A stretch of DNA of 28,075 bases from Pseudomonadota bacterium (GTDB lineage Bacteria; Pseudomonadota; Alphaproteobacteria; Micropepsales; Micropepsaceae). How positions within the stretch are numbered: the first letter of the stretch is position 1; every line of letters begins with the position of its first letter. The translations under genes were made by a program, and so were the position numbers. This document shows, piece by piece, positions 17,517 through 26,261 of the stretch. The notes under the pieces were generated by a model that saw only the letters and a list, made by a program, of their open reading frames with translations, had not been told where the DNA came from and made no database searches. The DNA lies in contig JAKAVI010000144.1 in the NCBI GenBank assembly GCA_021817355.1, forward strand, positions 1 through 28,075. The letters are read 5' to 3'.

Positions 17517-17950
17517 CTACGGCGCCAGCCATGCTAGCGCGACGACAACCAGTGTCTCAACGCCAGTTTCCAAAGTCGGGTGTATTACTGGGGCAAATTG
17601 GGGGCTATGGTTGACCGGCAGCTTGTTAAGTGTTCCGTTTGCTTTTGCCTTTGCATAGGTTTCCGGATCCGTGCCGCCGACGAACCAGAATACCGACGGA
17701 ACCTGCCAGGCCGTGCAGAAACAGCCGACCTCCCCGCTCGCCGGGGCCGGTCCAATGGCGTGATCTCTGGTTTGCGTGGAGCGCCGGACGCCTCGGGTTC
17801 AGCGTTGACGATCCGCTCGATCGCTGCCACCTCGCGCGAGACTACAGTCTGCCGCCGCATAACCGTCGCTGCGGCCATGACAACGGGATCAATGGCGGCC
17901 TGTGGCATTGATCCGTGTTCGCCTCGGGCTTCTTCCCCACACGGCGTCAA
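17517..17950 (-). pseudogene. Decayed M20-family amidohydrolase (hippurate hydrolase-like)
   Basis: Fragments of a metal-dependent amidohydrolase are visible in two frames. The upstream part reads HGSMPQAAIDPVVMAAA, TVVSREVA and then ERIVNAEPEASGAPRKPEIT. Residues that normally separate SREVA from ERIVNAE are missing, an internal deletion. The frame then shifts, and the C-terminus continues as PSVFWFVGGTDPETYAKAK, LNKLPVNHSPQFAPVIHP and TLETGVETLVVVALAWLAP, with its natural stop at 17517. Further degraded pieces may reach about 18090, but no N-terminal region is recognisable. Active enzymes of this family hydrolyse N-acyl amino acids or amides; this copy cannot. Confidence 0.88.
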
Positions 17951-18517
17951 GGCGCCGGGTCAGGCGTCTCACGACGGCCGCCCCTACGTGCAGTTACCTC
18001 CAGCTCGCGGTTACTACCAACTCGCCCCGCGAAGAACTTTCACCTCCCATCCAGTGCCCATGCCATGCACACCACGGTCATCCTCAGTGCCGGGGCCGTT
18101 TACTGCTTGAGATTTCTTGATCTTGCTGGACATAACAATAATGATGAGTTTCCGACGCCTTCGCGGTTAAACTCCCGGGGGTAGATGTCCCATCATTGTT
18201 GGCACAGAGGGGAATGCCCGCGCACATCTCATTCGGGTAGCCTCACCAGCTCGATGGAACGAGCAGGTACCCGGAGACTGGATCGTGATCGGGAGCCGCG
18301 AGGTGATACGGGAATATAATATAAGTTTCCGGAACAGTACGCGAAAAGTAGGAGAAGGATGTCTAAATTGGCTTCCAGAGACCAACGGCTAAGGTGGGAA
18401 CTGTCTAAGGGCGGGCGTTTCCGCAGGTTTTATTGACCATTTATGCTGGTCGCATCGAACACAGAATTTGAATCTAGAAATTACTCATAGTAACATTCGT
18501 CCCTACTTCAGTGATTG
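17951..18517. other. Gene-poor, decaying spacer
   Basis: The first roughly 140 bases probably hold further amidohydrolase remains, broken by several stops. Beyond that I see no gene. A 25-codon frame at 18359-18436 on the plus strand has a good AGGAGAAGG upstream but no recognisable product. The stretch is less GC-rich than its neighbours. Confidence 0.45.
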
Positions 18518-18540
18518 AAAAGGGCTCCCGCCAGCGGGCG
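18518..18540 (-). terminator. Possible intrinsic terminator of the cus operon
   Basis: Immediately downstream of cusA, the minus strand reads GCCCGCTGGCGGGAGCCCTTTT. This gives a short GC hairpin (CCCG/CGGG with a CTGG loop) followed after a few bases by four Ts. The stem is short, so strength is doubtful. Confidence 0.4.
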
Positions 18541-18546
18541 TACAAT

Positions 18547-21500
18547 TCAGCGGTGACGATGCTTATCAGGCGCGATAAAGTGCCATTGCCATAGTAAAAA
18601 GGCTGCAGGGATCATAAGCAGGGTCAAAAGCAGTGCGCTCACCATACCACCTATCATTGGCGCAGCGATGCGGCGCATGATCTGCGAACCGGTTCCTCCA
18701 CCAAACATGATTGGAAATAACCCGGCAATTATGGCGGCAGCCGTCATCGAGATCGGCCGTAGACGAAGAAGCGCTCCGTCACGGACCGCATCGCGCAAAC
18801 CCTTAAAGTCTGGTTTGAGCGCTTGAGCCGCGCAACCCGCGAGATAAGCGCGAACCGACTGATTAAGATAGACCAGCATCACGACCCCGGTCTCTGCGGT
18901 TACACCCGCCAATGCGATAAAGCCAACAGCAACAGCAACGGAAAGGTTGTAACCCAGGAGATAAAGAAACCAGAGCCCACCTGAAATAGCCATTGGTAGC
19001 GTGCCAAGGATTAAAAATACCTCTGCCAAGTTACCGAAGGCCATAAAGAGCAGAAGCGCGATCAGAAACACTGTCAACGGCACCACAATCCGTAGCTCTT
19101 TCTTGGCCTTCTGCATGTAGGCGTATTGACCAGACCAGTTGAGCGTATAGCCCTGAGGCAGTCGTATCTTTTGGGCCACGAGCTTCTTGGCGGCAGCAAC
19201 GTAAGAACCGATGTCACGGCCATGAATGTCGATATAAGTCAATCCGGTTAGCTCTGCGCCTTGGCTTTGGATCATGGATGGTCCATCTTCGATCCGCACA
19301 TGAGCGACATCACCAAGCACGATGTTTTGACCGCTGGCGGTGACAAGAGGCAGCCGACGCAGACGGGCCAGCGTATTACGCCAGGCCTGCGGATAGCGCA
19401 GGTTGATGGGATAGCGTTTCACGCCTTCGATGGTCTGGCTGATATTCATGCCACCAATAGCCGTTTGTACGACTTCCTGGACGCCGGCCATATTAAGACC
19501 GTAGCGGGCAGCCTTGTTGCGCTCGACGTCAATCTTGATGTAGCGGCCGCTATCGACGCGTTCGGAGTAGACGGACGCAGTGCCTTTGACATGCGACAGT
19601 ATTTTCTCGAGCCTAGCACCGATGCTCTGGATCTCCTTCAGACTGGGACCGTTGACCTTGATCCCAACAGGCGTTTTGATGCCCGTGGACAACATATCGA
19701 TGCGGGTCTTGATGGGCATTTCCCAAGCATTGGTTAGACCTGGGATGTGAACGCGCTCTTTGAGCATGCGTTCGACCTGCTTCGCAGTCACGCCCTTTGG
19801 CCACTGTGTCCTGGGCTTGAAGCGGATCACAGTCTCAGCCATCGAGAGTGGGGCAGGATCGGTTGCGGTCTGAGCGCGACCCATTTTTCCGAAGGCCGAT
19901 TTGACCTCAGGAACGGTCATGATCAACTTGTCGGATTGCTGCAAAACCTGACGGGCCTTGTCGGCGGATATTCCCGGACGGGCGGAGGGCATGTAAAGAA
20001 GCGTGCCCTCGTTGAGCGGTGGCATGAACTCCGATCCGAGGCGGGACGCCGGCCACCATCCGGAGATGATGACGACCAGACCAAATAGTATGACTGGCCA
20101 TGGCTTTCTGACCGCCATCTCGATCACAGGCCGGTAGAGCAGGCGAAATATGCGGTTGATCGGATTGTCCTGCTCTGCAGAGATGCGCCCGCGAACGAGA
20201 TAGCCCATCAGGACAGGGATCACAGTGACGGCAAGGCCGGCGGCTGCCGCCATAGCATATATCTTGGTATAGGCAAGCGGCGAAAACATCCGCCCCGCCT
20301 GACCTTGCAGACTGAGCACCGGGATGAAGCTCAAAGTTATGATCAGCAGCGAGAAGAATAGCGGTGGCCCCACTTCGGTTGTGGCATTGGCGACAATCTG
20401 CCATCGGTTAGCGGCGGTAACCTGTTCCCGCTCAAGGTGCTTGTGCAGGTTTTCTATCATCACGATAGCGCCATCGACCATTGCGCCGATCGCGATCGCA
20501 ATCCCACTCAACGACATGATGTTAGCATTGAGGCCCTGCCACCACATGATAATGAAAGCAACCAGAATACCAAGCGGAAGGCTGACGATGGCCACCAGAG
20601 ACGAGCGAAAATGAAACAGAAACACGCCACAGATGAGGCTTACGACTATGAATTCCTCGAGCAATTTTTCGCGCAGGTTGACGATGGCGCGATGAATAAG
20701 GTGCGCACGGTCATAGGTTGGCACGATCTTCACGCCTTTGGGCAGGCTCGGCTTGAGCGTAGCGAGCTTAGCCTTGACGGCACGGATAACCTTTTGCGCA
20801 TTGGCGCCTGCGCGCATGACTATGGCGGCGCCCACCACCTCACCTCGCCCATCCAGATCGGAGATACCATTGCGAATCTGGGGTCCAAATCGCACCTGCG
20901 CCACATCCTTGAGCTGTACCGGTACGCCATTGGCGCCAAGCTTCAAAGGAATCGCGAGTAGGTCCCTGAGGCTTTTGACATAGCCATTGGTACGTACCAT
21001 GTACTGGGCCTCTGCCAGTTCGACCACCGCGCCGCTGGTTTCCTCATTGCCCCGCTGAATTGCCCGCTTGATCTCGGTAAGGGTCAGGACACAGGCGCGA
21101 AGTTTGTCTGGGTCAACCACCACTTGATATTGCTTGACCATGCCGCCGATTGTGGCCACCTCTGCTACCCCTGGTACCGTCTGCAGCTGATATTTCAGAA
21201 ACCAGTTCTCCAGGCTGGTTAGCTGCTCCAGATCGTGCCGCCCGCTGCTGTCGGTCAATGCATATTCGTACACCCAGTCAACCCCGGTGGCGTCGGGTCC
21301 AAGGCTGGGATGCGCGGCAGGGGGAAGACTGCCTGAGACCCGGCTGAGATATTCCAGAACTCGCGAGCGCGCCCAATAAAGGTCGGTGCCGTTCTTGAAT
21401 ATTACGTAAACGTAGGAATCACCAAAGAATGAGTAACCCCGCACGGCCTTGGCGCCGGGCACACCCAGCATCGCAGTTTCCAGCGGGTAGGTGATTTGAT

Positions 21501-21687
21501 CCTGCACCACTTGCGGTGCCTGCCCGGGAAAGGGGGTCTTGATGATGACTTGCACATCGGAGAGATCTGGTATGGCATCAACTGCGGTGTGGGTAACCGC
21601 GTAAAGACCGGTCACAACAATGAATACCATGGCCAAAAGCACGTAACTGCGGTTCTTGAGTGACCAGCGGATCAAGGTGGCGATCAT
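18547..21687 (-). CDS. cusA: CusA-like Cu(I)/Ag(I) RND efflux pump
   Basis: This is a 1046-residue inner-membrane heavy-metal RND pump that exports ions through CusB and CusC using the proton gradient. The E. coli CusA metal-binding methionine triad (M573, M623, M672, from memory) has counterparts at M566 in LLYMPSARPG, M616 in PLSMAETVI and M665 in RIDMLSTGIKTP, at a constant offset of seven, which supports Cu/Ag specificity. The proton-relay acids are present: D405 in AMVDGAIVMIEN and E932 in GVTAETGVVML. The relay lysine of E. coli (K984) is I979 here, in LRPISMTAA. Twelve transmembrane helices are expected. Its ATG overlaps the cusB stop (ATGA). Confidence 0.95.
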   Translation of the reverse strand: MIATLIRWSLKNRSYVLLAMVFIVVTGLYAVTHTAVDAIPDLSDVQVIIKTPFPGQAPQVVQDQITYPLETAMLGVPGAKAVRGYSFFGDSYVYVIFKNGTDLYWARSRVLEYLSRVSGSLPPAAHPSLGPDATGVDWVYEYALTDSSGRHDLEQLTSLENWFLKYQLQTVPGVAEVATIGGMVKQYQVVVDPDKLRACVLTLTEIKRAIQRGNEETSGAVVELAEAQYMVRTNGYVKSLRDLLAIPLKLGANGVPVQLKDVAQVRFGPQIRNGISDLDGRGEVVGAAIVMRAGANAQKVIRAVKAKLATLKPSLPKGVKIVPTYDRAHLIHRAIVNLREKLLEEFIVVSLICGVFLFHFRSSLVAIVSLPLGILVAFIIMWWQGLNANIMSLSGIAIAIGAMVDGAIVMIENLHKHLEREQVTAANRWQIVANATTEVGPPLFFSLLIITLSFIPVLSLQGQAGRMFSPLAYTKIYAMAAAAGLAVTVIPVLMGYLVRGRISAEQDNPINRIFRLLYRPVIEMAVRKPWPVILFGLVVIISGWWPASRLGSEFMPPLNEGTLLYMPSARPGISADKARQVLQQSDKLIMTVPEVKSAFGKMGRAQTATDPAPLSMAETVIRFKPRTQWPKGVTAKQVERMLKERVHIPGLTNAWEMPIKTRIDMLSTGIKTPVGIKVNGPSLKEIQSIGARLEKILSHVKGTASVYSERVDSGRYIKIDVERNKAARYGLNMAGVQEVVQTAIGGMNISQTIEGVKRYPINLRYPQAWRNTLARLRRLPLVTASGQNIVLGDVAHVRIEDGPSMIQSQGAELTGLTYIDIHGRDIGSYVAAAKKLVAQKIRLPQGYTLNWSGQYAYMQKAKKELRIVVPLTVFLIALLLFMAFGNLAEVFLILGTLPMAISGGLWFLYLLGYNLSVAVAVGFIALAGVTAETGVVMLVYLNQSVRAYLAGCAAQALKPDFKGLRDAVRDGALLRLRPISMTAAAIIAGLFPIMFGGGTGSQIMRRIAAPMIGGMVSALLLTLLMIPAAFLLWQWHFIAPDKHRHR

Positions 21688-23057
21688 CGGGCTCGCTCCT
21701 GTGCCGATGACATGTTGCTCTGCCGACCTCGCCCTTGACTCTGAGAGGGAGACGCGCCGGAATTGCGGGATGCTCCCCCGCGAGGAACCATCCTCGGCGC
21801 CATAGACCGTAAGGCCTCATTTTCCGCGTCCACGCAACGCTTGCGACTGGCCCCGAGGCCCAGTGCTGCAGCGCGAACATTCGCTTCCGAATCGATCAGA
21901 AACTGCGCGGACACCACAACCTTCTCACCGGGTACCAGGCCTTTGAGGATCTGCGTTCGCCCATCTGAACTATAGCCGGCACGTACCGGGCAGATGTCGA
22001 ATCGCCCCCCACCTAGTGCGACGGCAACCCGTTCACTCTCGCCGGTGTGGATCAGGGCCGAGTTCGGGATCAGTACAGTATTGGGTCGCGGCGCGGCGAG
22101 AATGGCAATCCGCGCGTACATGTTTGGCTTGAGTTTGCCATCGGCATTGTTGAGTCGAACTCGGACTTTTAGGGTACGTGTTGCGGCACTCATTAGGGGA
22201 TAGACGTAGTCCACCCACCCCCTGCGAATGTGGCCGGGAAATGCAGTGAAGTGGGCGATTACCTTCTGGCCAACGTGGACGCGGGCGGCGTCTCTTTCAT
22301 CCACTTCCCCAATCACCCAGACGGTCGACAGATCTGCCAGCTGCATGATTTGCGTCTTGGGTGTAACATAGGAGCCTTTTCGTACGCCCAAATCTACGAC
22401 GACGCCATTGCTTGGCGCGTAGCGCGCCACATCGCGACTAACGCGATGACGACGTTCAAGCTCACCAATCTGCCGCCTTGAAACTCCCAGTGCACGCAGT
22501 CGTTGGCGCGCAGCTGCGATGAGATCCAAAATTCCGCTGTTTATATCGGCTAGATACTCGTTCTGTGCCGCGACCAGTCGGGGAGAGTAGAGCTCATAGA
22601 GGAGTTCGCCCCTGGTGACGCTGTCGCCCACACTCTCGACATTGAGCGTCTGGACCCAGCCACCTACGCGGGTTGAAATTGTGCTCAGCCTGTTATCATC
22701 ATAGCCGACATAGCCTACGGTCCTGATCCGCCGCGTCATGGTCCCCACGCGCACAGGCGCCACACGAACCCCAATATTGTCAACAACTCGTGGCGAAATC
22801 CGCACGTCGATCGAGGCTTTTCTACCCTCCGCTTCGGCATAGACCGGCACCAGCTTCATGCCCATGGGGTCCTTGCCGGGCTTGTTGCGTCGATAGTTAG
22901 GCGCCATGGGTGATACCCAGTAGAGCGGCTTACGCTCTAAGGGCCTTGTTACCGAGCTGGTCGGACTATGCCTGCCGATGATCACGCCTACGCCACCGGC
23001 GATGAGAACAAGAGCGGCCGTGAAGGCGGTGGCGATGCTGAGTTCACGGCGGTTCAT
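21684..23057 (-). CDS. cusB: CusB-like periplasmic adaptor (membrane fusion protein)
   Basis: This 457-residue adaptor bridges CusA and CusC and hands metal to the pump. One N-terminal membrane anchor (about residues 8-28) precedes a heavy-metal-binding segment, YWVSPMAPNY then NKPGKDPMGMKLVPVY. M51, M65 and M67 match the three CusB methionines that bind Cu(I)/Ag(I) in E. coli in order and spacing (14 rather than 15 residues between the first two). Barrel-sandwich and beta-barrel adaptor domains follow (GGWVQTLNVESVGDSVTRGE, LVPGEKVVVSAQFLIDSE). The tail after about residue 395 is Arg/Ser/Gly-rich and low in complexity. It overlaps both cusC and cusA by four bases. Confidence 0.94.
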   Translation of the reverse strand: MNRRELSIATAFTAALVLIAGGVGVIIGRHSPTSSVTRPLERKPLYWVSPMAPNYRRNKPGKDPMGMKLVPVYAEAEGRKASIDVRISPRVVDNIGVRVAPVRVGTMTRRIRTVGYVGYDDNRLSTISTRVGGWVQTLNVESVGDSVTRGELLYELYSPRLVAAQNEYLADINSGILDLIAAARQRLRALGVSRRQIGELERRHRVSRDVARYAPSNGVVVDLGVRKGSYVTPKTQIMQLADLSTVWVIGEVDERDAARVHVGQKVIAHFTAFPGHIRRGWVDYVYPLMSAATRTLKVRVRLNNADGKLKPNMYARIAILAAPRPNTVLIPNSALIHTGESERVAVALGGGRFDICPVRAGYSSDGRTQILKGLVPGEKVVVSAQFLIDSEANVRAAALGLGASRKRCVDAENEALRSMAPRMVPRGGASRNSGASPSQSQGRGRQSNMSSAQERAR

Positions 23058-24331
23058 GGATGTTGCTCCCTTGTAGTGAAGACGGCGCCACCAGTTTCGT
23101 AATCGAGGGCGGCAAGCCTGGTGTAGAGATCAGCGCGAGTGCGCGCTCGTTCAAGCTTGATCAAGAGATCCTGCTGCTCTGCAACGATGAGTTTGTGGAA
23201 ATCACCAGTACCCGCACCGTAGTCAGCTTCAGCGGTCTTAAGCGAAAGGTCCGACAAGGGCACTAGTTGGCGATTGTAAAGCGAAAGCGAGGCGCGGGCC
23301 TGCTTTACTCCCGCAAGGCTCCCCTCGAGAGTGTCCAGCAGCTGCGCACGCAACGCGATAACGTCTGCTTCGCTCCTACGCAGCCTTGCGTGTGCCTCCT
23401 CTACCTCGCCCTCATGCCGGCCACCGATGGGGATGTTGAGGCTAACCCCGACATCAGGTTGCATCGGGGCAGGTGACATGAAGGTATTTTCGCCTGCAAA
23501 GAGCGTAAAGCTTGGATAGAGCGCGTCACGCGCTAACTTTACGCGCTCGCTATTAGCTCGCACGTTAGCACCAAGACCTCTCAGAGCCGGATACTGCGAG
23601 AGTGCAGCCCGCTTCAGGTCGGTGAAGTGAGGCACATAAACCTCGACGGGAAGCGTAGTAGGTACGGCCACCGGGCGCTCGGGTGAAAAGTCGAGCAGCG
23701 TGTTGATCTTTGCCCGAACGACGTGCTGACGCCGCACCAGCTCCAGCGCTTGATTTTGGAGTCGCAACAACTCGACGTCCGCCTGCAAAACATCACGTTG
23801 CGATTTTTTTCCCACTTCATAGGCTGTGCGAACAACATTTTTCAGGCGTTCAACAAGAATTATGCTGGAGTCATTGATGGCGATGGCTCGGTGAACGTAA
23901 TACCAGTCCGCGTAAGCGGCGCGGGCTTCCGCAGCAAGCTTAAGACGCAGGTCAGAAATCTGATATCGTGCAGAAGTGGCGTCGGCATGGGCGGCAGCAC
24001 GGCGTAGCGTCAAGGTACCAGGCCAGGGAATATGCTGACTGATCTCAATGCTCTGCCTATATCCCATCGCAAGACCGATAGTTGCCGGAGCCGACATATA
24101 GGAAAGTGTTGGATCTTGCAGTGCGCCGGCTGCATCTAGGCGCGCCGTCGCCTCGTCATAGGCTGCGTCCTGCACAACAAGTTCAGGATTGCGCACGAGC
24201 ACTTCACGTACTAACTGTTCTGGATAAAGCACATGCTGTACGGCTGGTGCCGCCTTCGCCAACCCCGCTGCTGCCAGAGCGCCGAAAAGAAGAACCCCCG
24301 TGACTAATCTGACATGCGCCAGGTTGAGCAT
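23054..24331 (-). CDS. cusC: TolC-family outer-membrane channel of the Cus system
   Basis: This is a 425-residue outer-membrane efflux protein. The N-terminus MLNLAHVRLVTGVLLFGALA with cleavage expected after AKA is a signal peptide. There is no lipobox cysteine, unlike E. coli CusC, which is a lipoprotein. The two repeated helical hairpins of the family are visible, for example LRNPELVVQDAAYDEAT-like helices early on and EEAHARLRRSEADVIALRAQ later. I chose the ATG at 24331 because GGAGGAG is eight bases upstream and a signal peptide begins there. The frame runs open a further 103 codons to 24640, but that part does not look coding. Its stop overlaps the cusB start (ATGA). Confidence 0.92.
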   Translation of the reverse strand: MLNLAHVRLVTGVLLFGALAAAGLAKAAPAVQHVLYPEQLVREVLVRNPELVVQDAAYDEATARLDAAGALQDPTLSYMSAPATIGLAMGYRQSIEISQHIPWPGTLTLRRAAAHADATSARYQISDLRLKLAAEARAAYADWYYVHRAIAINDSSIILVERLKNVVRTAYEVGKKSQRDVLQADVELLRLQNQALELVRRQHVVRAKINTLLDFSPERPVAVPTTLPVEVYVPHFTDLKRAALSQYPALRGLGANVRANSERVKLARDALYPSFTLFAGENTFMSPAPMQPDVGVSLNIPIGGRHEGEVEEAHARLRRSEADVIALRAQLLDTLEGSLAGVKQARASLSLYNRQLVPLSDLSLKTAEADYGAGTGDFHKLIVAEQQDLLIKLERARTRADLYTRLAALDYETGGAVFTTREQHP

Positions 24332-24809
24332 TCCAATAGCTCCTCCGTGGACCAGACGCCCTACCATGCCAGTTGCTGTACCGGCAGAGGATCCGGACGG
24401 ATTACAGAGCGGACTTTCCCTGCGCAAATTAAAGCGATCCTCTCCTCTGGCAGCAGTCCGGATTAGCCCAAAGCAGAGAAATTCCTCGGAGCTAGTTGTG
24501 CGCGAAGGGATGTAACCCCCTGGGCAGCCAACCCTTGGCCTGACTATTATCCGTATACTGACTTTTATGGGGCGGATGAAGACTTCGTGCGCCGTGGCGG
24601 CTCCTGCCACGATCGCTCTGAAATGGGACCTATTCCTCATGGCTATCCCTCTGGGCAGCGCTGCGGGGGACCCGCAGGCCTGGCGACGAGATCGTTCACG
24701 GAGGGGAGGCTACTGGTCGCGGAGATGGTGAGTGGAGCCTACGGCTCGCACGCCACACACAAGAGAAGTTGCATTCCAGGCGGCACGCCAGAAGCTACCC
24801 AGTCATGCG
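24332..24809. other. Spacer between cusC and the small exported protein
   Basis: I see no convincing gene in these 478 bases. The frame joined to cusC is open to 24640 but codes for unlikely residues. A small CCAA-GGG-TTGG dyad lies near 24529-24539. No clear promoter for cusC alone was found, so the operon may be read from upstream of 25160. Confidence 0.4.
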
Positions 24810-25160
24810 TCAGAGGATCGGCGGGGGATTGTCAGGGCGAGGTGTTAATCCGAATTTCGGAGCTTGGATCAGCCATAATTTTGTGGTGGCTATTGTGACA
24901 GGCAACAGGATCACCGCACCGGTGGGAACTATCCCAGGCGCGAAACAATTAAGTAGCCCAGAGCAGACCTTCAGGCCGTGGCACGGGGTCATCTGCCTCG
25001 AACACGGCATGGTCTTATGAGAGGTCACGGCTGGTAGCGCGGTGCACGTTGTGACACACGGGGTACTGAGAACCAGCGTCATCGGCATCGCCATGACGTC
25101 CGGTTCGACGGCGACCAGAAACATCAGCGCGATCAGGAAAGCCTTGAGCTTTTTCAGCAC
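24810..25160 (-). CDS. Small exported Cys/Met/His-containing protein linked to copper efflux
   Basis: This 116-residue protein starts at a GTG with AGGA about five to six bases upstream. It opens with a basic, hydrophobic signal sequence (LKKLKAFLIALMFLVAVEP). The mature part has six cysteines plus methionines and histidines in PCVTTC, HKTMPCSRQMTPCHGLKVC and NC. A hydrophobic segment (GAVILLPVTIATTKLWLI) and a proline-rich end (TPRPDNPPPIL) follow. Short proteins of this layout occur beside copper and heavy-metal RND operons, but I know no characterised function. Metal binding or sensing in the periplasm is inference. It is the likely first gene of the cus operon, 478 bases before cusC. Confidence 0.65.
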   Translation of the reverse strand: MLKKLKAFLIALMFLVAVEPDVMAMPMTLVLSTPCVTTCTALPAVTSHKTMPCSRQMTPCHGLKVCSGLLNCFAPGIVPTGAVILLPVTIATTKLWLIQAPKFGLTPRPDNPPPIL

Positions 25161-25201
25161 GAAAATCCTCACATCTAAGCTCAATCCTAAAGATGTGCTT
25201 C

Positions 25202-25231
25202 TTGTCCCACAATGAACGGCTTTGTCACAAT
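25202..25231. promoter_or_regulatory. Two TTGT...ACAA dyads upstream of the copper operon
   Basis: TTGTCCCACAA (25202-25212) and TTGTCACAA (25222-25230) are two short inverted repeats whose centres are about 19 bases apart, near two helical turns. They lie 42-70 bases before the start of the small exported protein, where a copper regulator would bind. Read leftward, TTGTGG and TAGGAT 17 bases apart could be a weak promoter overlapping them. Confidence 0.35.
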
Positions 25232-26201
25232 CCATCTATATCGAGGTGTATGATAGTGCGCCAATTCATCCACGTCTTTTCTGACCCACGTCCCGAAACC
25301 TCAGGCCACCATCCACGGGTGGTTCAATCTACATTGAGTGAGGCCATTCGCTCTGCCGCAGACAACCGCATGCCTCGCGGCATTTCACAGAACCGAGCAA
25401 AAGCTGCCCTTCTTATTTAGTGCATCTGCAACACACTAAAGACAATTTACATTTCATAAATGCCAAAGTCACGTAGGCAATTTTTAGTGGTCGCTCTTGG
25501 CGCCATGAAAGGTACTGTGGCGTTGCCACTATATTATTTTATTTAAATATTTCAGTCACTTAGAGCCAGGACGGCGTTCCGATCTTGCTACATATATCTT
25601 GGTTAGCTGATTAACTCCGCCAGAGATTTCGGCAAGGAAAGTCCTGCAGCATGCCATGATCGGCGCCGGTGACCGGGGCACGAGCCTCAGGCATGCAAAA
25701 CACAATTTCCCCATATCAGCCGTCGCTCTGGCTGTGATAGTCGGCGAAGTAGCAGCGTCGCATAGCGGTCCCGCCCTTGAGGACCTGAACATCGCGTTAG
25801 GCATGGCCTGAGAGAACAATCCGAAACCAGGCGCGGCAATAGTCACGCTCGATGATAACCGATGAAATGACCACCGATGACACTTCCGGAACGCGGCGGC
25901 CGTTTGCGGCTTGAATCTTGTTGGCGATCAGAAACAGATTGCGTTGCGGGAACATCAGGTAATCTGAGCCACCAGCAATTCTTCCGGCGAGATATTGAGC
26001 TGCGGTTTCCAGCAGGTGAGATGCGGGCCGTCGGCTGGAGCGCGGACAAGAGGAAGTCCTAGGTCGACGCGGCGGAATATTTTCTTGCTACCCTCGGCTG
26101 ACCATCAATCTCCTGCCAACCTTCACTGGTGTCGTCCGAACAAATCCCAGGATCTCTTTCCTCGCGGAAAGGACAGGGCAGATGTTTCAGCGGCGCACCG
26201 A
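25232..26201. other. Gene-poor stretch with possible coding relics
   Basis: No intact gene is seen. The part from 25410 to 25560 is AT-rich and carries a GTGGC-GTT-GCCAC hairpin (25517-25529) followed by an AT-rich tract. From about 25600 a plus-strand frame reads protein-like sequence (NFPISAVALAVIVGEVAAS, SGPALEDLNIALGMA), stops, then resumes (KPGAAIVTLDD, RNAAAVCGLNLVGDQKQIAL) with further stops. This may be a decayed gene of unknown family. Frames on the minus strand are also open, so the call is weak. Confidence 0.35.
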
Positions 26202-26237
26202 CAAAATGCCCGCCCAGAGATCACTCTGGACGGGCAT
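26202..26237 (-). terminator. Strong intrinsic terminator after the TonB-dependent receptor
   Basis: On the minus strand a long stem forms from ATGCCCG-t-CCAGAG and CTCTGG-g-CGGGCAT around a four-base loop, 13 paired bases with one internal mismatch, followed directly by TTTTGT. It lies 25 bases downstream of the receptor stop. Confidence 0.88.
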
Positions 26238-26261
26238 ATTGGTTTCACAGGAGACTTATGT

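Noticed and set aside
18359..18436. 25-codon plus-strand ORF with a strong AGGAGAAGG upstream
   Set aside because: Too short and unrecognised to support as a gene; it may be chance in a decaying spacer.
25517..25540. GTGGC-GTT-GCCAC hairpin followed by an AT-rich tract
   Set aside because: The stem is only five pairs, the tract is mixed A/T rather than a T-run, and no plus-strand gene ends before it.
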